Of a stretch of DNA of 64,000 bases, positions 33,156 through 40,603 are shown in pieces. Both the position numbers and the translations under genes were made by a program. This stretch comes from Bariatricus massiliensis (GTDB lineage Bacteria > Bacillota > Clostridia > Lachnospirales > Lachnospiraceae). The stretch lies in NCBI RefSeq assembly GCF_900086725.1, contig NZ_LT574838.1, positions 622,986 through 686,985 of the forward strand, given 5' to 3'. Under the pieces are notes generated by a model. The model saw nothing but the letters and a program-made list of their open reading frames with translations, did not search any database and was not told the origin of the DNA. Every line of letters starts with the position of its first letter. Position 1 is the first letter of the stretch.

Positions 33156-33911
33156 TTAAGACAATGCTTTGATACAAATTTCCTGCATTTTCTTCACATC
33201 CTGTACAACTGGCACTTTAATAAAATGTAGTTCTGTCCCTTGAAGTAACAAAATACCTTCACCTACGCTAAATTGTCTATCCTCTATCATTTCAATGTAT
33301 TCTTTCGGTATAAGCATTTCATAGATACTTCGTATAGGAGCACCTAAAACCATGATAATACCATAGTTTATACGACTTCCATCTGGAAAAGCCTTTGCAT
33401 CCGGACGCTGACAGGTGCAAATCATCCTAACAGCCAGCCCTCTGCCTATCATAAGAATTTCAGCCACCTTGCTCATTACGTCATCAGCCTTTTTCTTATC
33501 TTTACGCTGTAAGTCTAAAATGTTTGCTATGTATTCATCCCACACGAGCGTAACTGGATATCTTTCCATCTCTGATCCAGATTGACGCCTTTGTAAAATA
33601 TCATGAACAGCTTCTAATGCTTCGATTGATTTCTTGTATGGGTAATAACGGGAACATCCGCGCATAAATACAAAACAGTCTTCTTGTTTAAAATCGGCAA
33701 AGAAGATTTTCGATTGCGGTGATTCAGCTAAACTAAGCATCTTTATACACCGGATAAGTGCATAGGACTTCCCACTTCCAGACATTCCGCATAGTATGAG
33801 GTGGCTATTCGTTTTTAAAGATATATCAGTAAAAAGTGGTTCGCTCTTTCCGTAGTCATACCATAAGTCATAGTCATAACCGAGCATAAGACGATTATCA
33901 TTCTCTATCAT
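33156..33911 (-). CDS. FtsK/TcpA-like DNA-translocating ATPase, motor half
   Basis: 251 residues from ATG 33911, which has AGAGGGA upstream. Walker A in LCGMSGSGKSYALI, Walker B in TLVWDEYIANI, and CTCQRPDAKAFPDGSRINYG, closely like the ICTCQRPDAK region of Tn916 Orf21. It lacks the membrane part, which is encoded by the preceding frame that overlaps by 14 bases. Together the two are about the size of Orf21. Either a natural two-subunit form or a frameshifted single gene. Likely role: moving element DNA for transfer. Confidence 0.8.
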   Translation of the reverse strand: MIENDNRLMLGYDYDLWYDYGKSEPLFTDISLKTNSHLILCGMSGSGKSYALIRCIKMLSLAESPQSKIFFADFKQEDCFVFMRGCSRYYPYKKSIEALEAVHDILQRRQSGSEMERYPVTLVWDEYIANILDLQRKDKKKADDVMSKVAEILMIGRGLAVRMICTCQRPDAKAFPDGSRINYGIIMVLGAPIRSIYEMLIPKEYIEMIEDRQFSVGEGILLLQGTELHFIKVPVVQDVKKMQEICIKALS

Positions 33912-34488
33912 ACAACATCCCTCTTTCAGTGCGTTTTCTACCTTTTGCAGTATATAGCAAAATTCTTTTCCCGTTATCCCTATTCTTTCCACCATACTCT
34001 ATATGTGGTGTAACAAAATGAACATTCATCGAATCCTCTATTTCATTTTTACTTTCTAACCACCTTTTCAAAGGAGTATTAGAGTAAAATTCTCTTATTG
34101 TAACCTCTGTTTTTTTGTCCTGTATTTTTTTCATTAAGATTGGACATCCGTTTTGTAAGTCTTTTTCATTAAAAGCAATGATTAAATCGCCCTCATCACG
34201 CCTTGCAGTTAATTCACCAATCATATAAACAATAAATACAAATATAAATAAGAAAACAGAAATTCCTAAAATATGCACCATACTACGCCATATTGGAAGT
34301 ATCAGCTTTGGCGTGTGTGAATATAAGTCTGATTTTTCTTTCCAAAACAAAATAAACCCAACCAGTACGGCAACAAAAAGGCTATTGAGATATGGCTTAA
34401 AAATCAACTGCTGAACACCTAAGCGAAACCTCAGATAACGCTTTATCCTCTTATATTTTTTATGTAAATATTCACTTTTCTTTAACAT
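33898..34488 (-). CDS. Membrane-anchor half of the FtsK-like system
   Basis: 196 residues starting after GGGAG. Two transmembrane helices (LFVAVLVGFILFW, residues about 35-48, and VHILGISVFLFIFVFIVYMI, about 70-90), then a soluble part. The order basic N-terminus, two helices, soluble linker matches the N-terminal half of Orf21/FtsK-type coupling proteins. Overlaps the motor half by 14 bases in another frame. Confidence 0.6.
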   Translation of the reverse strand: MLKKSEYLHKKYKRIKRYLRFRLGVQQLIFKPYLNSLFVAVLVGFILFWKEKSDLYSHTPKLILPIWRSMVHILGISVFLFIFVFIVYMIGELTARRDEGDLIIAFNEKDLQNGCPILMKKIQDKKTEVTIREFYSNTPLKRWLESKNEIEDSMNVHFVTPHIEYGGKNRDNGKRILLYTAKGRKRTERGMLYDRE

Positions 34489-34558
34489 ATCTACTTGTCT
34501 CCCTTATTCTTTTGTCAGAGGGAATATTATATCCCCTCTGACAAGGCATAATCATATT

Positions 34559-34792
34559 TTACGCCTTTGTAATGGCTTCAATTTTCCCTTTACGATTAAA
34601 GGAAATTTCAAGAACATCATTGATTTTGGTTTGCTCCGGTAATGCAATCTCTGGCTTTATAAAGAATCTTTCTGCACACATACCCTGTACATTTTCATCT
34701 TTAAAAACGCAAAAGATATTAGTTCCATTGATTATCTCACCATTTTTGTTAGTGAAGTTCATAGGCTGAATACCAACTAATTTAGTCTGCAT
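34559..34792 (-). CDS. Small protein, possible OB-fold ssDNA-binding protein
   Basis: 77 residues, first gene of the leftward element operon, with GGGGGAAG upstream. Sequence alternates short strands (KLVGIQPMNFTNKNGEIING, then TNIFCVFKD, and DVLEISFNRKGKIEAIT), a beta-rich pattern like small phage ssDNA-binding proteins, which would fit rolling-circle replication. I do not recognise it with certainty; function is inference. Confidence 0.45.
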   Translation of the reverse strand: MQTKLVGIQPMNFTNKNGEIINGTNIFCVFKDENVQGMCAERFFIKPEIALPEQTKINDVLEISFNRKGKIEAITKA

Positions 34793-34838
34793 ATGTTCTT
34801 CCCCCTTTCTTAAATATTCGGTAGCGCTCCGTACTGTT

Positions 34839-34963
34839 AGTATACTCTAAAATACATATGATGTAAAAGTAAGTGTATTACTATTATTATTTTTGACAAA
34901 AAGTAATATAAATACTTTTATTTTTGCATAAGTATTGATATTACTTTGATTATGTATTATAAT
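34839..34963. promoter_or_regulatory. Divergent promoters with three XRE-type operators
   Basis: Leftward promoter: TTTACA (34862-34867), 17-base spacer, TATACT (34839-34844) on the reverse strand. Rightward: TTGATA (34935-34940), 17-base spacer, TATAAT (34958-34963). Three inverted repeats with AGTA/TACT half-sites lie between: 34868-34882 (AGTAA-N5-TTACT), 34899-34919 (AAAAGTA-N7-TACTTTT) and 34930-34946 (AAGTA-N7-TACTT). The last overlaps the rightward -35. A lambda-like switch controlled by the XRE protein is likely. Confidence 0.7.
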
Positions 34964-35002
34964 TATCACAAAATACATTTAAAGAAAGGGATGGAATCAA
35001 AA

Positions 35003-35599
35003 ATGGATTTTGAAGAAATCAAGAATAATGTTGGGTCAAATATTAGAGCGTTAAGAAAAAGCCATGAAGAGACACAGGAAGATTTAGCAAATGCCATTAA
35101 TATTTCAAAGGAAAGTATAGCTAAAATCGAGCAGGGAAATGTCTGCCTAACTCTTGAAAATCAATGCAAAATTGCTGAACATTACCATGTTTCTCATGAC
35201 TATATTTTGAAAGGTGATGGTTATGGAACTATTTTAGAATCATTAGAATCATTTATCTCCTTTAAGCTCCAAGACTGTACTGTTGGCAACCAAAAATTAC
35301 AATATCCGCAACTAGAAATAAATCAATTCTTATTTAATTATCTATTACAATCTGCTCGTGCAGAACAAGCCAAAAATATTCCAGATAAAATCAGAAAACT
35401 TTGGCATGACGAGGAAAAAAAGAACTTTTTTGATAGTATGAAAAACAATGTTCAAAAAACAATTAGACTTGCTCTAGTTAAAACAGAACTCATATTTCCC
35501 GATAGTAATAAGGAAGATTGGAAACAGACCGATTTATTACGAGAAATAGATAAGAGTATAGATAGCTTGTTCGTTGAATCAAACTCACCGAATGATTAG
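35003..35599 (+). CDS. XRE family regulator of the element
   Basis: 198 residues from ATG 35003; ATG 34991 directly abuts the ribosome binding site and is less likely. N-terminal helix-turn-helix: IRALRKSHEETQEDLANAIN then ISKESIAKIEQGN, residues about 11-45. The C-terminal part is not recognised and lacks the Ser/Lys pair of a self-cleaving repressor as far as I can see. Divergent from the transfer/replication operon with three operators between, so it is the probable repressor of excision and replication. Confidence 0.82.
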   Translation: MDFEEIKNNVGSNIRALRKSHEETQEDLANAINISKESIAKIEQGNVCLTLENQCKIAEHYHVSHDYILKGDGYGTILESLESFISFKLQDCTVGNQKLQYPQLEINQFLFNYLLQSARAEQAKNIPDKIRKLWHDEEKKNFFDSMKNNVQKTIRLALVKTELIFPDSNKEDWKQTDLLREIDKSIDSLFVESNSPND

Positions 35600-35657
35600 A
35601 CATAGGACTAGCGTATTTACGTGGTAATTTTAGTTCTAATCTTATCCGAAGTAACAC

Positions 35658-35697
35658 AAAAAGGATATTCCAATGTTTGTTTCGGAATATCCCTTTT
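35658..35697 (+). terminator. Terminator after the XRE gene
   Basis: AAAAAGGATATTCC pairs with GGAATATCCCTTTT across a 12-base loop, then TCCT. The stem sequence is almost the same as that of the terminator at 36907-36944. Confidence 0.75.
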
Positions 35698-35723
35698 CCT
35701 ATTGCAGTGTTGGGAGTTTTTAC

Positions 35724-36563
35724 TTAGTACCACACAGGGTCATTGGGGTCATAATCTGGTGGGGTCACATCATTTCCATCCTTATCATAAAAATGAATAT
35801 CATTTCCAGAACTAGAATCGGATGAACCAGAATTGGATGAACCAGAATCATAATACCCACTTCCAGAACCAGAATCAGATGAACCGCCCCCATAATAATT
35901 ACTTCCAGAAGAATCACTACTTGATGAAGCTTGCGCTTCTTGTACCGCTTGTGCTGCTTCTTCGGCTACTCTTTTTGCTTCGGCTTCCTCAGCCACCTTT
36001 TTAGCCGCCGCTTCCTCTGCTTCTTTCTGCTCTATCGCTTTAATTCGAGTATCATATGAAGCGATTATTTTATTGACAGATTGACTATATACTTCGGCTT
36101 CTTTCTCTGTACAGACAATACCTGTTTCATCTTCAATAGTTTTTAGTAATGTTTCAAGGTTCGTTTTGGTTGTTGAAATTTTATTTTTATCAGTTATTTC
36201 ATTCACCTTTTCTAATGTATTATCTGAAAGTGTCTTGTCATATACATCTGTGAAATAGTGCTGCATTGTTTCAATTTCTTTTTCATATTTTACAGTGATT
36301 TCATTGATTACCTTATCAGATTTTTTGTATTGTTCATAATCCTTTATAAAAGATTTAAGCGAATCTAGTTTCTCACTATGTTCTTTTTTCTTTGAAAAAT
36401 TCTCCTGTACCTGTGAAATCTGCTTTTCATAATTGCGAATTTGTTTTTGCTTTTCATATGTGCGATATGTATTGATACCAATCATCACAGCAATTACAAG
36501 AACAATCACACCGATTATTACACCTATTACTTTACCTTTTTTTGTAATATTAAATTTCTTCAT
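35724..36563 (-). CDS. Membrane-anchored coiled-coil protein with Ser/Gly/Tyr-rich tail
   Basis: 279 residues, family not recognised. One transmembrane helix near the N-terminus (VIGVIIGVIVLVIAVMIGI), then residues about 30-190 of Lys/Glu/Gln-rich heptad-like sequence, an Ala/Glu stretch (EAEEAAAKKVAEEAEAKRVA), and a tail of Ser, Gly, Asp and Tyr ending YDPNDPVWY. The topology suggests an extracellular rod with a flexible tip. It is cargo of the element, oriented away from the XRE gene. Possible roles are surface exclusion or adhesion; neither is shown. Confidence 0.6.
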   Translation of the reverse strand: MKKFNITKKGKVIGVIIGVIVLVIAVMIGINTYRTYEKQKQIRNYEKQISQVQENFSKKKEHSEKLDSLKSFIKDYEQYKKSDKVINEITVKYEKEIETMQHYFTDVYDKTLSDNTLEKVNEITDKNKISTTKTNLETLLKTIEDETGIVCTEKEAEVYSQSVNKIIASYDTRIKAIEQKEAEEAAAKKVAEEAEAKRVAEEAAQAVQEAQASSSSDSSGSNYYGGGSSDSGSGSGYYDSGSSNSGSSDSSSGNDIHFYDKDGNDVTPPDYDPNDPVWY

Positions 36564-36631
36564 TTATCATCCCTCTTCTCATGGTATTAGATATTCATAT
36601 TTTACCAGAGTGTGAGGAACATTACAATACT

Positions 36632-36652
36632 TGCATTGCAATTTGCAATGCA
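36632..36652. promoter_or_regulatory. 21-bp palindrome upstream of the ribbon-helix-helix gene
   Basis: TGCATTGCAA-T-TTGCAATGCA is a perfect palindrome around one central base, 50 bases before the start codon at 36703; another half-site TTGCAAT follows at 36668. Likely operator, perhaps for the encoded protein itself. Confidence 0.6.
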
Positions 36653-36702
36653 TACTTATTAGTTTATTTGCAATACCATTATATATACAGGAGGTATTGC
36701 TT

Positions 36703-36900
36703 ATGAGTTTTCAACTAAAACCAAACAGAAAAGAAACAGAAAACAAGACAATCAGATTTCCTTTACCGTTAATTGAAAATATCAACAAGGCTATCGAAAA
36801 TCAAGATGTGACTTTCTCTCATTTTGTTATACAGGCTTGCGAATATGCTTTAGAAAATATGAATACAGATGAAACTACTCTAACAGATGATACTGAATAG
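36703..36900 (+). CDS. Small ribbon-helix-helix (Arc/CopG-like) protein
   Basis: 65 residues from ATG 36703, preceded by CAGGAGG. The pattern NKTIRFPLPLIENINKAIEN followed by VTFSHFVIQACEYAL is a ribbon strand and two helices, the Arc/CopG fold. The tail is acidic. Such proteins repress their own genes or control plasmid copy number; in this element it could regulate replication or be an orphan antitoxin, since no toxin gene follows. Confidence 0.7.
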   Translation: MSFQLKPNRKETENKTIRFPLPLIENINKAIENQDVTFSHFVIQACEYALENMNTDETTLTDDTE

Positions 36901-36906
36901 TAATCA

Positions 36907-36944
36907 AGGGATATTCCAAAATAGTGAATTGGAATATCCCTTTT
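36907..36944 (+). terminator. Terminator after the ribbon-helix-helix gene
   Basis: Perfect 13-pair stem AGGGATATTCCAA / TTGGAATATCCCT, loop of 9 bases, then TTTT. Nearly the same stem as at 35658-35697. Confidence 0.8.
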
Positions 36945-37032
36945 GCTAGTATGGGTTTATCAAATAGATTAACTACCGCCAGTAAATCCCCACTCTTACG
37001 AGTGCCTACGGTAAAGGGATTGACAGGCTATT

Positions 37033-37058
37033 GGCTACACCATTTACTACACCATTTT
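37033..37058. repeat. Putative integrase arm sites, right end
   Basis: GGCTACACCATT (37033-37044) and TACTACACCATTTT (37045-37058) in tandem, matching the left-end pair at 30401-30425 and lying about 122 bases inside the right core. The rest of the gap 36945-37179 holds no recognisable gene. Confidence 0.55.
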
Positions 37059-37179
37059 CAAATCTAAAGACACTTTTTGATGAACGCTGATAAAAAGTCA
37101 AACATTACATAAAGCCTGTAAATAAGGCGTTACGCCACTTGATGAAGCAAGTCGGAAACCATTCGCAGATAACAAGACC

Positions 37180-37190
37180 TGAGTGCTAAT
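37180..37190. repeat. Putative attachment core, right end
   Basis: TGAGTGCTAAT, identical to 30309-30319. Beyond it begins the sequence that would have been directly upstream of the clpB operator before insertion. Confidence 0.65.
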
Positions 37191-37241
37191 TTTTTGTTTA
37201 TTCTTGTCTCTTATTACTTCGGCACAGCTATTTGCAAAAAA

Positions 37242-38141
37242 TCAGAGTATAAGCATAACAATGAGTGTGTCTGCTTGTAATTCCGCCTTCACACTCCCGC
37301 CTAGTTTTTCTGTGAGCACTTTTACAACAGCAAGTCCTAACCCGGTACTTCCGTTATTCCTTGACTTATCAGCGGTATAAAACCGTTCAAATAAACGCAA
37401 AACGTCGATTTCTTCCGCACTGTCCACCGTATTTTTTATGAGGAACGTGATTTTCCCTGCTGCCTGCTGTTCCAGACTCATTTCTATGATACCGGCCGAA
37501 TAACGGATTGCATTTGTCAACAGATTTTGCAGAATCCTCTCAACCATGCTCCGGTCCGAACAGAGGAAAACGGAATGCTCCGGCATTCTTATTTGCGGCC
37601 GGATGTTTTTATGCTCCAATGCGGGATAATTTTCTGTCACAAGGTTCATTAACAAATTGGAAAAGTTAAAGGTTTCTTTTTGCGGATTTACCTGCTCTGT
37701 GTCCAAGACAGAAAGACTGTAGAAGGTTTCTACCAGTTCTTTCATTCTTTCGGCTTTACTTAGAACCGTTTCTACACGCTTCATCTGCTCCGCCGACATG
37801 GTTTCTTTTTTTAATAACTGTAAATGTCCAAGAATGACTGTCAGGGGGGTGCGTAAGTCATGGGATATATTCGCAATTGATTCTTTCAAATGCTCTTCAT
37901 GCTGCAATGCGCCTGATACAGCCAGTCTTTGCTTCGCATTATACTGGTTCAGTACCCCCGCAAGACACTCCAGATCTTTATCAATAAGGGAAATGTCCAA
38001 CATTTTTTCTGTATTACCACAAGTCAGGTCTTTCATTTGCCCAAAAAGACTTCGGATTTGCTTTTTCAGTCTTATATACTTATACAGCATGAGCAGAAAA
38101 AGTCCTGCTGAAATATATGTCAATAATTCTATGTCGGACAC
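37242..38141 (-). CDS. Sensor histidine kinase of a peptide-type ABC module
   Basis: 299 residues, small kinase with one N-terminal membrane helix (LLTYISAGLFLLMLYKYIRL) and almost no sensing domain. H box NISHDLRTPLTVILG (phospho-His), N box ILQNLLTNAIRYS, G box GSTGLGLAVVKVL. Last gene of a leftward set of response regulator, ABC ATPase, two permeases and this kinase. Such kinases often sense through their transporter. Its stop lies about 50 bases from the end of the integrative element. Confidence 0.88.
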   Translation of the reverse strand: MSDIELLTYISAGLFLLMLYKYIRLKKQIRSLFGQMKDLTCGNTEKMLDISLIDKDLECLAGVLNQYNAKQRLAVSGALQHEEHLKESIANISHDLRTPLTVILGHLQLLKKETMSAEQMKRVETVLSKAERMKELVETFYSLSVLDTEQVNPQKETFNFSNLLMNLVTENYPALEHKNIRPQIRMPEHSVFLCSDRSMVERILQNLLTNAIRYSAGIIEMSLEQQAAGKITFLIKNTVDSAEEIDVLRLFERFYTADKSRNNGSTGLGLAVVKVLTEKLGGSVKAELQADTLIVMLIL

Positions 38142-38146
38142 CCCCT

Positions 38147-38884
38147 TTATTGAAGATCACATTGATGAAACTTTATCCACGCCGGAACTATCAGCAGGCT
38201 TCCCCATACCACTCCGTTCAAGACTGCCGTTAACTGAAAAAACGCGTCCGTACTTACGGCCATTCTGATTTGATAAATAGGTAAAAAATCCACCGGTAAT
38301 TCCAGCATCATACCGTAGCCAAGGTAAAGACTCAGTACAAAGGTAACAACCACAGTAACAGCAACCGCCTTAACAGAGCTGCGTAAACAGCAGCAAACAA
38401 GTATTGCAATCAGAAATACAGCGCTGTTCAATAAGCAGGAGTAGACAACTGCCTTCACTACATTATAAAAAATTACTCCGCCGTCATCCATTCCAAATCT
38501 GAAAAATTCTCTGATACACCCGGCGAGCGGGTAGATAAGCGCCATGATATGAAACGCAGCCAGATAGGTAATGATCTTGCTTGCAAAAATCGCTTTTCTG
38601 GAATGTCCGGCGCTGATTTCCAAGTCAATCGTCCGATGAGAAAATTCCTGCCCCAAAATCAGGGACAGGATACCCGATATGATAATGAGAAGGAAGGTAG
38701 AATCATAAACCATTCCGTTAAATATATCCGCGAGAGACGCGGCTTCCCCGCCCGACGGCCCCATGACCTCCGAAACGTAAGTATCTGCGGTTAAAAATCC
38801 CATAAGAAATATGCCGATGATTCCGCACCAATAGAAAAAATTATGTGATAATTGGTATCTCTCCATTTTCAATAAATTACCCAC
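38147..38884 (-). CDS. ABC-2 type permease, second subunit (LanG/BcrB-like)
   Basis: 245 residues from GTG 38884, which follows AGGGGGTG; about six membrane helices. Begins GNLLKMERYQLSHNFFYWCG, typical of lantibiotic-protection permeases. Includes GQEFSHRTIDLEISAGHSRK, the conserved cytoplasmic loop of this group (also present in the next permease as GNDFEQGTLYSYISAGHKRS). Pairs with the adjacent permease and ATPase to protect against or export an antimicrobial peptide. Confidence 0.82.
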   Translation of the reverse strand: MGNLLKMERYQLSHNFFYWCGIIGIFLMGFLTADTYVSEVMGPSGGEAASLADIFNGMVYDSTFLLIIISGILSLILGQEFSHRTIDLEISAGHSRKAIFASKIITYLAAFHIMALIYPLAGCIREFFRFGMDDGGVIFYNVVKAVVYSCLLNSAVFLIAILVCCCLRSSVKAVAVTVVVTFVLSLYLGYGMMLELPVDFLPIYQIRMAVSTDAFFQLTAVLNGVVWGSLLIVPAWIKFHQCDLQ

Positions 38885-38899
38885 GCAAAACACCCCCTA

Positions 38900-39589
38900 T
38901 TATTTCAAATCCGAGAAACAAAACCCAAAGTATGCGCCCAAACAGGAAAAAGAAATCCATAAAAAGTCTGTCACGATAAACTGTAACGATTGTTGGCCTA
39001 AAGATACAAGACGAAGCTGCCCCATCGGCAATATTTTTGTGATTATCTGTGCCTGTTCTCCGTTCATCAAAAAAATCATCAGGAAAAAGAGAACCATCGG
39101 AACGACTAAAGTTCTTCCTATGTCACGAAAGAGAAAGGAAAACAAAAGAGGAAGCATGCACATTGCCGACACGGAAAGGGCGATTATAGCCATGTTAATC
39201 CATACATCACTGGAAAGGGCAAGCGTTTCGTCCAAGAAAAGAACGCCTGCCAAGCCATGGATAAGAAGCGGGAACACCAAAATCACAAAACAAGCAATTT
39301 CATACACCAAAGTTTTCGCAAATACCACATGACTTCTTTTGTGTCCGGCACTGATATAGGAATATAAGGTTCCCTGTTCAAAATCATTTCCTACGAATAA
39401 TACAGAAAAAACAATTGTCAGAAAAGAAAGCAGCGGGGTATTATACAAGGATGCCGAGAACAGATTCGCGGTTTCCCCATTGCTGTCTAACAATAAGATA
39501 CTGCTTAAAAAGAAAGTAAACAATCCTGTCACCCCAAAATACCGGCTGTGGAAAAGCTTATAAAATTCAGCTCTTAGGAGATTTGCCAT
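38900..39589 (-). CDS. ABC-2 type permease, first subunit (LanE-like)
   Basis: 229 residues, about six membrane helices. MANLLRAEFYKLFHSRYFGV at the N-terminus and GNDFEQGTLYSYISAGHKRS match immunity-type permeases. The start lies 23 bases inside the ATPase gene, so they are coupled. No bacteriocin precursor or modification gene is nearby, so a resistance role is more likely than self-immunity. Confidence 0.82.
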   Translation of the reverse strand: MANLLRAEFYKLFHSRYFGVTGLFTFFLSSILLLDSNGETANLFSASLYNTPLLSFLTIVFSVLFVGNDFEQGTLYSYISAGHKRSHVVFAKTLVYEIACFVILVFPLLIHGLAGVLFLDETLALSSDVWINMAIIALSVSAMCMLPLLFSFLFRDIGRTLVVPMVLFFLMIFLMNGEQAQIITKILPMGQLRLVSLGQQSLQFIVTDFLWISFSCLGAYFGFCFSDLK

Positions 39590-40505
39590 TGTTCGTTCCT
39601 CCTATTTTCCCTAAAAAATAATCTTCCAGCGTATCGCCGGATATAGACAGGCCTGTGACAAGAATATGGGCATCTGACAGAACGGCAGCAACCTTTTCCA
39701 CATCATTTAGATAATCGTACAACCGAATCGTATCATCCGGCATCAGTTTAAAATTATCTGTATGAAGCCTTTCTTCCAAAACCAGCATCGCTTTTTGCAC
39801 ATCTGCCGTCTTCACCGCAATATGCCGTTTACACCTTTCATTTAACTCATGCTCCGGTATTTCTTCTATAATTCTCCCTTTATCAATCAAAATGAACTCG
39901 GATGCCGTTTGGTATAGTTCCTCTAAGATGTGGCTGGAAATCAATATGGTCATCCCATATTCTTTGTTTAAAGATTTCAACAGATTTCTGACCTCCACGA
40001 TACCGGCAGGGTCAAGGCCATTGATTGGTTCATCCAATATTAGGAATTCTGGCGTATTGAGAAGCGCAATGGCAATGCCAAGGCGCTGCCGCATCCCCAG
40101 CGAAAAATTGCGGACGTTTTTTCTTCCGGTATCTCCTAGACCGACCAGCTCCAAGGTTTTTTCAATTACCTGCTTATCCGGGATTCCCCGTTGAATACGC
40201 TGTACTTCCATATTCTGATATGCAGTCATAGTCGGGAACAGCGCCGGTGTTTCAATCATACAGCCAATCCGTTTCCGCTGCTCCTGCAATTCCTTCATCC
40301 CCGACTTTCCCCACAAAGCCAACGTACCGCTTGTCGGGAAAGCCAAACCGGTAACTAATCTTAAAAATGTGGTTTTTCCTGCACCATTCTGACCGATAAA
40401 TCCATAAATTTTCCCTTTTTCAATCTGCAAATCGATATGCTCTAATGCCGTCGTTTGTCTATACATTTTCGTTAAAGAGCGTGTTTCTAAAATCACTGCA
40501 CTCAT
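39567..40505 (-). CDS. ABC transporter ATPase (LanF/BcrA-like)
   Basis: 312 residues from ATG 40505, preceded by AGGAGG. Walker A GQNGAGKTTFL, signature NFSLGMRQRLGIA, Walker B FLILDEPINGLDP, H loop ISSHILEEL, then the C-terminal extension seen in bacitracin and lantibiotic-resistance ATPases. Powers the two permeases encoded next. Confidence 0.9.
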   Translation of the reverse strand: MSAVILETRSLTKMYRQTTALEHIDLQIEKGKIYGFIGQNGAGKTTFLRLVTGLAFPTSGTLALWGKSGMKELQEQRKRIGCMIETPALFPTMTAYQNMEVQRIQRGIPDKQVIEKTLELVGLGDTGRKNVRNFSLGMRQRLGIAIALLNTPEFLILDEPINGLDPAGIVEVRNLLKSLNKEYGMTILISSHILEELYQTASEFILIDKGRIIEEIPEHELNERCKRHIAVKTADVQKAMLVLEERLHTDNFKLMPDDTIRLYDYLNDVEKVAAVLSDAHILVTGLSISGDTLEDYFLGKIGGTNNGKSPKS

Positions 40506-40603
40506 GTTCAAAACCTCCTTTACTTTCCCCAGTATAATGGAAACTCTTAAAGAAAATCTTAAATGATGACCGAAAAACATAAAGAAAGCATAAAGACGAG
40601 AGA

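Larger units (their letters stand above)
30309..37190. mobile_element. Integrative element with CRESS-type Rep, inserted in the clpB CIRCE
   Basis: Bounded by the direct repeat TGAGTGCTAAT (30309-30319, 37180-37190). Next to each end are paired copies of TACTACACCAT, resembling integrase arm sites. Leftward genes: possible OB protein, split FtsK-like ATPase, origin, rep, xis, int. Other genes: XRE regulator, a membrane coiled-coil protein (leftward), and a ribbon-helix-helix protein. Clearly AT-richer than its surroundings. No relaxase of a conjugative type other than Rep and no type IV secretion genes were seen, so it is probably mobilizable or replicates only after excision. Confidence 0.85.

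Noticed and set aside
32944..33177. 77-codon frame across the origin region
   Set aside because: It runs through the origin stem-loop and GC hairpin, has no homology I recognise, and overlaps the rep start. The region is better explained as an origin.
30412..37058. TACTACACCATTTT as the attachment core of the element
   Set aside because: It is repeated twice at each end, as arm sites are, and using it would leave about 80-130 bases of non-clpB-like sequence outside the element. TGAGTGCTAAT inside the CIRCE fits better, though this needs an empty-site comparison.
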